Below, one piece after another: positions 36,341 through 44,862 of a DNA stretch of 64,000 bases. Position numbers and translations under genes: made by a program. This stretch comes from Maridesulfovibrio zosterae DSM 11974. GTDB lineage: Bacteria; Desulfobacterota; Desulfovibrionia; Desulfovibrionales; Desulfovibrionaceae. Position 1 is the first letter of the stretch, and each line of letters opens with the position of its first letter. The notes under the pieces were generated by a model, which was given only the letters and a program-made list of their open reading frames with translations, ran no database searches and was not told the DNA's origin. The stretch lies in assembly GCF_000425265.1 (NCBI RefSeq), contig NZ_KE384343.1, positions 317,666 to 381,665 of the forward strand, written 5' to 3'.

Positions 36341-37568
36341 AAAAGTATCAGTTAAGAGACTCAAAGTTGGGTTACATATTCACTTAAAAGATATTCCCTG
36401 GTTTAAACATTCTTTTTTTCGTTCAAATTTCAAAATTAAAAAATCACAGGAAATAGACGAAGTACAGGGAATCGGTTGTGAATATGTATACTACGACCCT
36501 CAAAGAAGTGATTGTGAACCGTTACAGGTGGATGCAAAAGTCAAACCTGTCAGTAAAACGGTTAATAGGCGTGATATAAAGAAGAAAAAGTCTTCTGAAT
36601 TACGCAAACGCAAAGATGCATATATAAATACAGAAAAAAAGTTCCTCTCGTCTGCGAAGCAGGCAAATAGAATTATGCGAGGCGTTTTAAATGGGCAGAT
36701 TTCCTTTTGTGAAGAAGCGCAGGAAATGGCTCATGAATTTGCAAGCTTTTTTTTAAAAGATATTCACACCACTCTTAATTTAATAAATCTTTCTGCTTCT
36801 GACGATGAGGCTTTATATTTTCATTCGCTTAATGTCTCAATTCTTTCTTGTATGCTTGGCCGGGAGGTAGGCATTAATGACAGTGATATGCATACTCTGG
36901 CATTTGGTGCTTTAATGCATGATATAGGGAAGGCGAAAATTCCTAAGAAAATTTTGTATAAGCCATCTGTGCTGACTAAGCCTGAGTTAGAGATGGTTAA
37001 AAGACATCCCTTATACGGGGTCGGTCTTCTGTCAGGAATGAAATCTGTAAATAAAGATGTAATGAAGATTATTTATCATCATCATGTCCGTAATGGCCCC
37101 AGTGGATATCCGGAAGGAATCAGTTTTAAATCAATTGGTCTATTGCCAAAAATTGTTGCCATTGTCGATTTATATGACAACCTTATCAACCATAGAGTTG
37201 TAGAGAAGGTCCTTACTCCTCATCAGGCTCTGGCGAATCTTTATAAAAGTAATGCCAAGTTGCTGGATGAGAAAATTTTAGCTCATTTTATAAGAATGCT
37301 TGGTGTTTATCCTCCCGGATCACTATGCGAATTAGATAGCGGTGAGATTGCAATGGTTGTCAGTATCGGCGATAATCCTCTATTACCGGATGTTATTATT
37401 TACGACCAGAATATTCCAAAAAATGAAGCTATGATTCTCAGGCTTGGAGCAGACATTGATTCTAAGGTTGAACGCATTGTTTCACGTAAAGATTTAACTG
37501 AAGACCAGCTACAATATTTATCTCCTAAATCCAAAATAGGGTACTATGTTGACTCTAAATCTAATTAG
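36333..37568 (+). CDS. HD-GYP cyclic-di-GMP phosphodiesterase
   Basis: Predicted hydrolase of cyclic-di-GMP, 411 residues. The first ~110 residues resemble the DUF3391 domain (VKRLKVGLHIHLKD) often found before HD-GYP. The catalytic domain (about 150-330) has the HD pair His194-Asp195 in LMHDIGK, a distal HHHV metal motif, and the signature SGYPEG with GYP at 258-260. The C-terminal 70 residues form a small domain common in this subgroup. The start overlaps the previous gene by 8 bp and the hemerythrin gene follows after 13 bp, so the three genes form an operon. Confidence 0.92.
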   Translation: MLKKVSVKRLKVGLHIHLKDIPWFKHSFFRSNFKIKKSQEIDEVQGIGCEYVYYDPQRSDCEPLQVDAKVKPVSKTVNRRDIKKKKSSELRKRKDAYINTEKKFLSSAKQANRIMRGVLNGQISFCEEAQEMAHEFASFFLKDIHTTLNLINLSASDDEALYFHSLNVSILSCMLGREVGINDSDMHTLAFGALMHDIGKAKIPKKILYKPSVLTKPELEMVKRHPLYGVGLLSGMKSVNKDVMKIIYHHHVRNGPSGYPEGISFKSIGLLPKIVAIVDLYDNLINHRVVEKVLTPHQALANLYKSNAKLLDEKILAHFIRMLGVYPPGSLCELDSGEIAMVVSIGDNPLLPDVIIYDQNIPKNEAMILRLGADIDSKVERIVSRKDLTEDQLQYLSPKSKIGYYVDSKSN

Positions 37569-37581
37569 GTAGGATCACGCA

Positions 37582-37983
37582 ATGTACAGAATTAAATGGA
37601 ATGATAAATATTCAACTGGGAATGTCGAGATAGATAAACAGCATATGCAACTTTTTGAGATATTCAATGAATATCTTGCTGAGAAAAAAAAGAGATCCAG
37701 CTTAAAATATTTAATATTATCTATCGACTTACTTGGATATTGCCAGGAACATTTTAAAACAGAAGAGCAGCTAATGCTGAGTGCTAACTATCCATTCTTT
37801 GAAGAACACAAATCTGAACATGCAAATATTTATGCTGCCGTAGAGAACTTAGTTAATAAAGTCTATAATGGCGATAGTATTGATGATGTCGCAGCAGATG
37901 AGTTTCTTTTCTCATGGGTTGAACAACATATAGTTAAAAAAGATTGTGATGTTATCGAGTGGATAAACAATGGTCGTATATAG
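37582..37983 (+). CDS. Bacteriohemerythrin
   Basis: A 133-residue four-helix protein that binds oxygen at a di-iron centre. All usual ligands are visible: His21, His57, Glu61, His76, His80, His116 and Asp121, in the spacing H...HxxxE...HxxxH...HxxxxD. Start MYRIKWNDKYSTG is typical of the family. Likely role in an anaerobe: oxygen sensing, scavenging or delivery. It directly follows the HD-GYP gene, which suggests that oxygen may influence cyclic-di-GMP turnover, though no direct link is shown. Confidence 0.93.
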   Translation: MYRIKWNDKYSTGNVEIDKQHMQLFEIFNEYLAEKKKRSSLKYLILSIDLLGYCQEHFKTEEQLMLSANYPFFEEHKSEHANIYAAVENLVNKVYNGDSIDDVAADEFLFSWVEQHIVKKDCDVIEWINNGRI

Positions 37984-38210
37984 TTCTGACTTCTGATAGT
38001 TATTCAACTGTGGGCAATATGAAATGCTCATTTATTTGTTGGTGCTGATTGTATATGGCAGTGAAGAAATAGTTTGTGAATAGTGATTCGATTTTAATGT
38101 GTTATTGCTTTGGAATATTTTTTTTATTTATTAATTTCACGTTGTACTGAAAATATTGCTGTAGCTGTTCTTGTATCCGCTGGAGTTCATGTATAATATT
38201 GAGAGGTGCT

Positions 38211-39038
38211 ATGCTGCTATATAAGATATTCGGGCTTCTTGCACTGAATTTAACGTTTTTATTTACTTTGTGTGCACAGGCGTATTCTTCTGATGAGATA
38301 ATCAATATTGCATCAGTGGAATATCCTCCGATCGTTTCTATGCAAGAGATCCCAGGTCTTGGTTATGGCATGTGTAGAGATGTTGTGACTGAGGCTTTTA
38401 AGGCTGTATCGGAAGATGTAAATTTTACTATTTTGCCAATGTCTAGAAATGTCTGGTCTGTTGTACATAATAAGGGGACGATCTGCCTCGGTAGTATGGT
38501 CTGGTTTAAAAGGGAGAATAAAGACGCATTAGTCGATTTTGTAGAAATCATTAATCTTAATTTCGTCGCTTATTATAAAAAAAAACGTTTTCCTGATGGC
38601 GTATCATATGAGTCATTGAAAGATTTACGCGGATACAGTTTTGGAAATGTCAGGGGGAGTGGCAGTCAGCCTACTTTAGAGAATGCAAATCTTAAAATTG
38701 ATTTAGTCAGAAATATAAGATTAAATTTTCAAAAATTGAGTGTCGACCGTATGGATTTTGCGGTTTCGTTGCGTGTAACAGGGAATTATTTAATTCCAAA
38801 ACTTTTTCCAGACAATGTTTCTGAGTTTGCATACCTAGATAAACCGTTACTCCGGGTAGCTCTCTCTGTTATTTTTTTGCGGAAACAAAAGAGAATTAAG
38901 CAAAAGTTTATTAAAGGCTTAAGCATAATTGCAAAGAATGGAACTTACTTAAGAATATTAGATAAATACTATGGTACCGCAGGAGTTCCTGAAGGCACAA
39001 TACCTGATTTTATAAAGAGTGAAATGGAAAATAGCTAA
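38211..39038 (+). CDS. Periplasmic solute-binding protein, family 3-like
   Basis: A 275-residue exported protein with a signal peptide (cleavage near CAQAYS, about residue 19) and the two-lobe fold of amino-acid-type binding proteins: IINIASVEYPPIVS, GYGMCRDVVTEAF, LRGYSFGNVRGSGSQ, and the final YLRILDKYYG. There is no permease or ATPase gene beside it, so it may be an orphan sensor protein for the neighbouring chemoreceptors. The ATG at 38211 follows GAGAGG by four bases; a TTG four codons upstream overlaps that site. Confidence 0.85.
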   Translation: MLLYKIFGLLALNLTFLFTLCAQAYSSDEIINIASVEYPPIVSMQEIPGLGYGMCRDVVTEAFKAVSEDVNFTILPMSRNVWSVVHNKGTICLGSMVWFKRENKDALVDFVEIINLNFVAYYKKKRFPDGVSYESLKDLRGYSFGNVRGSGSQPTLENANLKIDLVRNIRLNFQKLSVDRMDFAVSLRVTGNYLIPKLFPDNVSEFAYLDKPLLRVALSVIFLRKQKRIKQKFIKGLSIIAKNGTYLRILDKYYGTAGVPEGTIPDFIKSEMENS

Positions 39039-39383
39039 GAATATAGCGATAAATACTTCTTTATATGCAAAAATTTTTGTATAGTATTTGAGTATAAAGA
39101 TAGTCTCTGTGTTCAGATAATTTTAAAGTCGCATTATTGTGATTAACTAATATTTAGTGTTTAATTTTGATACACATGTAACTGTCTTTAATTACTATAG
39201 TAATTTGTTGCATTTTTGTTTTTTGTTCGATCGTGGCTCTAAATGATACATATCCTTTAAAAAATATATTATGTTTTTTTGTAACAAACTATTTTTATTA
39301 AATAAAAAGATTGGTATAGTAGATGCTTGAAAATATTATATGACAATTTTTATATTATTGCTGAATTAATAAAGGAGCCAAGT
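39039..39383. other. AT-rich gap before the chemoreceptor gene
   Basis: 345 bp, very AT-rich. I see no gene, terminator or clear operator in it. Confidence 0.5.
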
Positions 39384-40928
39384 ATGACCAAACGTCTGTT
39401 CTCCAGTATTCTTCTCGTTTTAGCACTTTTAGCAATTGCAGTTTTTTTGAGACAGCATACAGTGTTCTTTTTATCAGTTCAGATTGCCGCAGCAGTAATA
39501 CTGCTTGGAGTCGGTTTTTGTGTTGTTAAAGATGTAATTCGACCCATTAATATCCTTACTTCTGATATAAAAATGATTTCAGAAGGTAATTTCAAATCCA
39601 TTCATAGTAGTAATTTTATGGGTGAACTTGGTGACCTTGAACGTGAGCTTGGCAGACTCACCGATATTTTAAATGAAAAGGTCGGTATGAATGAGTCTAT
39701 GCTTTCAAGCATTATGACTCCTATGGTTCTTGTGGGAGTAGATGGAAATATTCGGTGGTTGAATGAAAGCATTTTGAGATTGCTCGAAATTGATTCAGCA
39801 CCAGATGAACTGATTGGCGAAGATTTTTCAATATTTTTCTATGGTGTTAAGCAAGAGACTGTTTCTGAAAGTTGCCTGAAAGATAGGGAAAAGAAATTCG
39901 CAAAATCTCAGGTTACAAGCCGGAAGGGCAATATCAAATATATATCAGTTGCTTCTTCTCCAATCTTTGATACCAGAGATAATCTTATCGGTGGTTTTAC
40001 TACAATTATGGATTTTACAAATATTAAGCTGAAAGAAGATTTTATAACTAATCAAAATAACAAGATTGCCCAGGGTGTTTCTGATGCGAGAAAGATTTCA
40101 GAGCAGCTTGCAACGGCATCTGAAGAGATCAGCACAGATGTTAACAATTCTAATAACGGGATTCTGGATCAGTGTTCAAGAACAGAAGAAGTTTCTTCTG
40201 CAATGGAGCAAATGAATTTATCTATTCTGGATGTTTCCCGAAGTGCAAGTGATACATCTCATGTCGCTAGACAAACGCAGGATACGGCCCTGTCCGGTGG
40301 GAAGTTGGTAAGTAATATCATAAAGGTAATGCATGAGGTTAATGATAAGGCCAGTCATCTTAAAGGTGAAATGGCAACTCTGGAGGGGCATAGTAAAGGA
40401 ATTTCCTCCATTATGCAGGTTATTTCAGATATCGCTGATCAGACAAATCTTTTAGCTCTAAATGCTGCTATTGAAGCAGCACGAGCCGGGGAAGCAGGGC
40501 GTGGATTTTCCGTAGTTGCTGATGAAATACGAAAGCTGGCTGAAAAAACAATGGTGGCGACAAAGGATGTTGGCGGCTATATCACTGCAATTCAAGGTAG
40601 CTCAACCCAAAGCATTGATGCGACAGACAAGACTTTGGGAAGTATAGAAGAAGCTACAGATATTTGTGATGATGCCGGAGAAGCTCTGGATAAGATTCTT
40701 GGTTTTTCCAAAGAAACAGCAGAGCAGGTCGAGAGCATTGCCTCAGCTTCAGAGCTACAGTCTGCCGCCAGTGAAGAAATTAATAAAGCACTTGATGAAG
40801 TTACAGAAATTGCATCAAAAACTTCCGATTCAATGCAAAATGCAGCTCAATCTGTTGCTGAATTGGCCAGTTTAGCGATTGAATTAGATAACTATATGAT
40901 TGCTATGGAAAAACAAGAAGAATCATAG
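39384..40928 (+). CDS. Methyl-accepting chemotaxis protein with PAS domain
   Basis: A 514-residue receptor. Two adjacent hydrophobic segments near the N-terminus (about 6-22 and 28-48) leave almost no periplasmic loop, so it does not sense outside ligands with a classic domain. A HAMP-like segment ([19 protein letters not shown]) follows, then a PAS domain (about 112-220) that may sense internal redox or ligand state, and the signalling coiled coil with the highly conserved hairpin tip ([21 protein letters not shown]). The ATG at 39384 follows AAGGAG; an upstream in-frame TTG is unlikely. A terminator follows. Signal unknown. Confidence 0.92.
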   Translation: MTKRLFSSILLVLALLAIAVFLRQHTVFFLSVQIAAAVILLGVGFCVVKDVIRPINILTSDIKMISEGNFKSIHSSNFMGELGDLERELGRLTDILNEKVGMNESMLSSIMTPMVLVGVDGNIRWLNESILRLLEIDSAPDELIGEDFSIFFYGVKQETVSESCLKDREKKFAKSQVTSRKGNIKYISVASSPIFDTRDNLIGGFTTIMDFTNIKLKEDFITNQNNKIAQGVSDARKISEQLATASEEISTDVNNSNNGILDQCSRTEEVSSAMEQMNLSILDVSRSASDTSHVARQTQDTALSGGKLVSNIIKVMHEVNDKASHLKGEMATLEGHSKGISSIMQVISDIADQTNLLALNAAIEAARAGEAGRGFSVVADEIRKLAEKTMVATKDVGGYITAIQGSSTQSIDATDKTLGSIEEATDICDDAGEALDKILGFSKETAEQVESIASASELQSAASEEINKALDEVTEIASKTSDSMQNAAQSVAELASLAIELDNYMIAMEKQEES

Positions 40929-40958
40929 AGCGATTTATTATTAAAGTAGAAAGTTGTG

Positions 40959-40995
40959 CGGCCAGAGTTTTGTTAAAAACTCTGGCCGTTTGTTA
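40959..40995 (+). terminator. Terminator after the PAS chemoreceptor gene
   Basis: A 13-bp perfect stem (40959-40971 with 40976-40988) between convergent genes; it may serve both. Confidence 0.85.
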
Positions 40996-41004
40996 TTTGA
41001 AGAC

Positions 41005-42570
41005 TTACTTTTTATTCATTGCAGTAATTTTTGATTTGCTTGGCATAAAGAATATTAATGGAATCAGTAGCAGGAACAGGCAGCCAAAGATAAATGAGAT
41101 GTCGTTATATGCAAGCATTTTGGCTTGATTTACAATAACTTTTTGTATCATTCCAACAGCTATTTGGGAGGCTGATATTGAGTTTATCCCCAGTTCTTGG
41201 ATCATTCTGCCCGTTTCAGATAAATAATTATGAGCAAACTGATTATAATCACTGACATTTTCTGTAAGATATGCCGTATGTATCTGAACCTTACGGTCAA
41301 ATAGAACTGCAACTAATGCATATCCGATATTCCCTCCAATTCTTCTTGCAAGAGTATAGATGCTCGACGCGTCGGTCATATTTGATTTTTCCACAGTACT
41401 TAATGATACAGCACTTAATGGTATAAACATGAAAGGCATACCTACGCCCATTATGAGAAGTGGAAATATCAAGTCACTTATTCCGGCCTGTGTGTTGAGC
41501 TGCATCAGGTCATAATAGGACCAGACAATAATGATGATGCCCATAAAGACTAGAGCCTTAGCTCCCAATTTCTGATACAGATATCCTGCAACAGGCATGA
41601 ACATCATCAAAGTGATTGCTCTTGGTGCTAGTGCAAGTCCAGCCTCAAACGCTGGATATCCAAGCAGCTCCTGAGTAAATTGGGGTAAAACAAAAGTTGT
41701 ACCGAAAAGAGATATTCCGAAAATCAACCCCATAATGGACCCTATGGTCAGATTTTTGTTTTTAAGTACACGAAGGTTTATTATCGGATCTTTATATCGC
41801 AGTTCCCAGTATATAAGTGCTATTAGAGATACCACCGTCGCTATAGTCGCAATGGTGATGAAATCTGATTCAAACCAGCGTTCCTCCTGCCCGCGTTCAA
41901 GAACAACCTGTAGTCCTGTAAGGAATACAGTTAGTAGTATAATTCCCAGAGAATCAACTGATTGTATGCCGCGGCGTAAATATGGTGGATCATGCACAAA
42001 CTTATATGTAAGGACTATACCCACTATGCAAATTGGTACGTTGATATAAAATATCCATGGCCATCCCCACTGGTCAGTAAGAAACCCTCCGCATATCGGA
42101 CCTAAAGCCGGAGCAAGCACCACGCCCATGCCGTATATTGCCATGGCCATTCCTTGTTGCTCTGCCGGAAATGTTTCGCGTAGAATGGCCTGAGAAACTG
42201 GAATAAGTGCACCTCCTCCAATACCCTGAATAGTGCGGTAAACGATAATCTGAGTAAAGGTAGTAGCTGTCCCGCAAAGAATAGATCCGATTGTAAATAG
42301 AACAAACGATGCAAGGTAAAGATTCTTACGTCCTATTAGTGAGCTCCACCATCCCGACATACTGACCATTATGATTTCTGCAATGCTGTAACTTGTAGCC
42401 ACCCACGTTATCGAAGACAGATTGGACCCAAAACTGCCCATCATATGTGACATTGAGACATTAACCACGCTCGTGTCCATTACAGCCATAAAAGCTCCGA
42501 ACATAACAGTGAATGCTATTATCCAGCGTTCAGCCGGAGACATCTCTTCTGGTTCTACAAAATTTGACAA
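41005..42570 (-). CDS. emrB: DHA2-family MFS drug exporter, EmrB-like
   Basis: A 521-residue inner-membrane transporter with 14 predicted segments, the DHA2 size. Visible family motifs: VVNVSMSHMMGSFG with the early Asp (MDTSVVN), the GxxLxGxxxG-like GRKNLYLASFVLFTIGSILCG, and motif C region GPICGGFLTDQWGWPWIFYINVP. Works with the EmrA-like adaptor encoded 4 bp upstream to pump hydrophobic toxins across both membranes. The start is TTG at 42570, supported by AGGAG seven bases away. Third gene of the tetR-emrA-emrB unit. Confidence 0.9.
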   Translation of the reverse strand: MSNFVEPEEMSPAERWIIAFTVMFGAFMAVMDTSVVNVSMSHMMGSFGSNLSSITWVATSYSIAEIIMVSMSGWWSSLIGRKNLYLASFVLFTIGSILCGTATTFTQIIVYRTIQGIGGGALIPVSQAILRETFPAEQQGMAMAIYGMGVVLAPALGPICGGFLTDQWGWPWIFYINVPICIVGIVLTYKFVHDPPYLRRGIQSVDSLGIILLTVFLTGLQVVLERGQEERWFESDFITIATIATVVSLIALIYWELRYKDPIINLRVLKNKNLTIGSIMGLIFGISLFGTTFVLPQFTQELLGYPAFEAGLALAPRAITLMMFMPVAGYLYQKLGAKALVFMGIIIIVWSYYDLMQLNTQAGISDLIFPLLIMGVGMPFMFIPLSAVSLSTVEKSNMTDASSIYTLARRIGGNIGYALVAVLFDRKVQIHTAYLTENVSDYNQFAHNYLSETGRMIQELGINSISASQIAVGMIQKVIVNQAKMLAYNDISFIFGCLFLLLIPLIFFMPSKSKITAMNKK

Positions 42571-42574
42571 GTTT

Positions 42575-43783
42575 TTACTCCTGTCGACCCGAGGATGCTG
42601 TTTTAAAGCTCTCAGATTTATTTTGTGAAATATCTACGCTTGGAATTACTGACATTCCGGGAGCAAGAAGATATCCAGAGGATGGATTAAAATTATCAAG
42701 AACGATTTTCACGGGTACCCGCTGGACAACTTTGATAAAGTTTCCAGCCGCATTTTCCGGGGGTAAAAGAGTGAAGCGCGACCCTGTTCCACGCTGGATT
42801 GAGTCTATATGACCTGTAAATGTATGATCAGGATATGAGTCGACCTCTATATCAACATGTTGTCCCGGACGCATAGGCATGATCTGTGTTTCTTTAAAAT
42901 TAGCAACGATCCAGATATCTGAGCCGACAATGCTGAGTATTTTCTGCCCTGCCAGTACGAAATTGCCGGGTTCAATTGATTTTCGGGTAATATATCCGCT
43001 GTATGGGGCTGTAATTTTGGTATATGAGAGATTTAACTTCGCCTGCTCCATTTCCGCTTCCGCTTCACTTAACATTGCTTTGCGCATTTCGATTTGTGCA
43101 TATGCCTGTTGCACTTTTCCGTATGCCGCTTCAATGGCGGCTTGGGCTTTTATTATTTCAGCTGACTGTGTATTGATTTGAAACTTAACCGAGTTAAGGT
43201 TCGCACGAGCCATAGCCTCCTGCGCTTTAGCATGATCAAATTCCTGAATACTTACAGCGCCTGCCTTTGCTATTTTCTGGATACGATTTAAATCATTCTC
43301 ATCACGAAGATAGCCGGCTTTTGCCTGAGCAACATCGGCCTTAATTTTTGAAAGTCCTGCCGTCTGAGATGAAAACTCTGCTTTTTTCTGTGCTAATTCC
43401 TGTTCCGCAGCAACGACGAGTGCATCGGCTTCTTTAACAGAAGCCTGGGCTGATTTAATTCGGGCCTGAGCTACTTCAAGGGCAACCTGATAATCGCGAG
43501 GGTCAATCTCTGCGATCACATCTCCTTTTTCTATTTGCTGATTATCTATAACCAGAACTTTTGATATATGACCGGGAACTCGTGGACTGATCGAAATAAC
43601 ATGCGCTTCAACAAAAGCATTATCTGTTGATTCATGACTGATAGCATGAACGTAAATCGGATATACAAGGGCAATACAGATCAGCATGATAACTGTACTG
43701 ATTAAAATGGTTACTCGTAAATTCCCTTTAAGGCCTTTGGCCTTTTGGCTTTTATCGGTTTGAGATATAGATTTTTTATTCAT
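42575..43783 (-). CDS. emrA: EmrA-like membrane-fusion adaptor
   Basis: A 402-residue periplasmic adaptor anchored by one N-terminal membrane segment (about 27-47). It has the HlyD/EmrA order: lipoyl half (VPGHISKVLVIDNQQIEKGDVIAEID), long alpha-helical hairpin (about 95-240, rich in Ala, Gln and Glu), second lipoyl half (ITAPYSGYITRKSIEPGNFVLAGQ), and beta-barrel domain. It bridges EmrB to an outer-membrane channel, which is not encoded here. No strong Shine-Dalgarno is seen before the ATG. It lies 32 bp after tetR and 4 bp before emrB. Confidence 0.9.
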   Translation of the reverse strand: MNKKSISQTDKSQKAKGLKGNLRVTILISTVIMLICIALVYPIYVHAISHESTDNAFVEAHVISISPRVPGHISKVLVIDNQQIEKGDVIAEIDPRDYQVALEVAQARIKSAQASVKEADALVVAAEQELAQKKAEFSSQTAGLSKIKADVAQAKAGYLRDENDLNRIQKIAKAGAVSIQEFDHAKAQEAMARANLNSVKFQINTQSAEIIKAQAAIEAAYGKVQQAYAQIEMRKAMLSEAEAEMEQAKLNLSYTKITAPYSGYITRKSIEPGNFVLAGQKILSIVGSDIWIVANFKETQIMPMRPGQHVDIEVDSYPDHTFTGHIDSIQRGTGSRFTLLPPENAAGNFIKVVQRVPVKIVLDNFNPSSGYLLAPGMSVIPSVDISQNKSESFKTASSGRQE

Positions 43784-43815
43784 TTTTTCTGTTATGATAT
43801 ATGGTTTGATGTTTC

Positions 43816-44385
43816 TTATTTTTCTATTTTGAGAGCCTTGAAAACAAAAGTGCAGGCATGCTTACAGAATGTCTCAATATCTATTCCTTCCGGAGGGAAA
43901 AGACTGATAGATCTGATCAGGCTTGGTATATATTGAGCGGTCAGCCTGGGGGCAGAGTCTTCGAATTCTCCTTCATCTATTCCTCTTATTATTACTAATT
44001 CGATAAGTGACCATAGCTTAGCTCTCATATCCTGCCATTCTCCGCTGTCAGGGTAATGTATAACCTTACCAAGGAGCTGTGCATTGATACTTTTTCTGAG
44101 CAAATGTTGTGCAAGATCAGTTATAATATATGTCAGCTGTTCGGTCGGAGTTAAATCAATCTGAGATGCGTGTTTTTCCAGTTTTTCTACGAGGGTGGCA
44201 AACCCCCTGAAAAGAACTGCAAAATAAAGATCGTCCTTGCTTTTAAAGTAAAGGTACAAAGTTCCTTTGCCTACACATGCGACTCGGGCCACATCACTAA
44301 GCAGGACTTTGTGGAAGGGCTGATTTGCAAACATCTCCGCAGCGGTATCTAAGATTCGTGTTTCTTTTTCAGAATATTGTTTCAT
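43816..44385 (-). CDS. TetR-family transcriptional regulator
   Basis: A 189-residue repressor. The N-terminal helix-turn-helix is complete (ILDTAAEMFANQPFHKVLLSDVARVACVGKGTLYLYFKSKDDLYFAVL, about 10-57) and the C-terminal helical domain is free to bind a ligand. As first gene of tetR-emrA-emrB it probably represses the efflux operon and is released by an exported compound. A perfect inverted repeat ACTGAC-TG-GTCAGT lies 64 bp upstream. ATG at 44385 and TTG at 44388 are both possible; GAGGA lies upstream. Confidence 0.88.
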   Translation of the reverse strand: MKQYSEKETRILDTAAEMFANQPFHKVLLSDVARVACVGKGTLYLYFKSKDDLYFAVLFRGFATLVEKLEKHASQIDLTPTEQLTYIITDLAQHLLRKSINAQLLGKVIHYPDSGEWQDMRAKLWSLIELVIIRGIDEGEFEDSAPRLTAQYIPSLIRSISLFPPEGIDIETFCKHACTFVFKALKIEK

Positions 44386-44862
44386 CAATTTAAATCCTCA
44401 ATTTTGGAAAACAAAACCTGTTCGGTATATTGATTACTATCTCTCAGAACTGACTGGTCAGTATTGAAATCAGTAGATAAGCTTCACAAAAGCATATGTC
44501 AAAATATGACTCTGAGTATTTAGGGTGGTTTCAATTTGAGAAATCACATAGAATTAACCAATAAAATCTGCTAAGTTCTCTAGTAAACCTAGTCTAGAGT
44601 TAAATATTTAATATATAAATTTATACTTGATATAGTCTTAAGGTGCTAATTTTTTGCAATTAATTAAAAATATTAAGTATTAATTGTGAAAAAAAGTTCA
44701 TATATTGCATTTTTATTTGAAAATACAATGCTCATAATTAATTTGCATGTGAATTAATTGGCAACTTGTTTTTAAGGCTAAATTATTTGCTTAAATTTAT
44801 CATGCTAGGATATGTGGAATCTTTCGATCAGATTTTATAATACATTTTATGGCGAGGTATGC
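44386..44862. other. Divergent region tetR / chemoreceptor gene
   Basis: 477 bp without a gene. It contains the operator-like repeat at 44449-44462 near tetR and then a long AT-rich stretch without recognisable signals. Confidence 0.5.
44449..44462 (-). promoter_or_regulatory. Candidate TetR-type operator
   Basis: ACTGAC and GTCAGT form a perfect 6-bp inverted repeat with a 2-bp spacer, a common TetR operator geometry, 64 bp upstream of the regulator gene. Confidence 0.6.
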
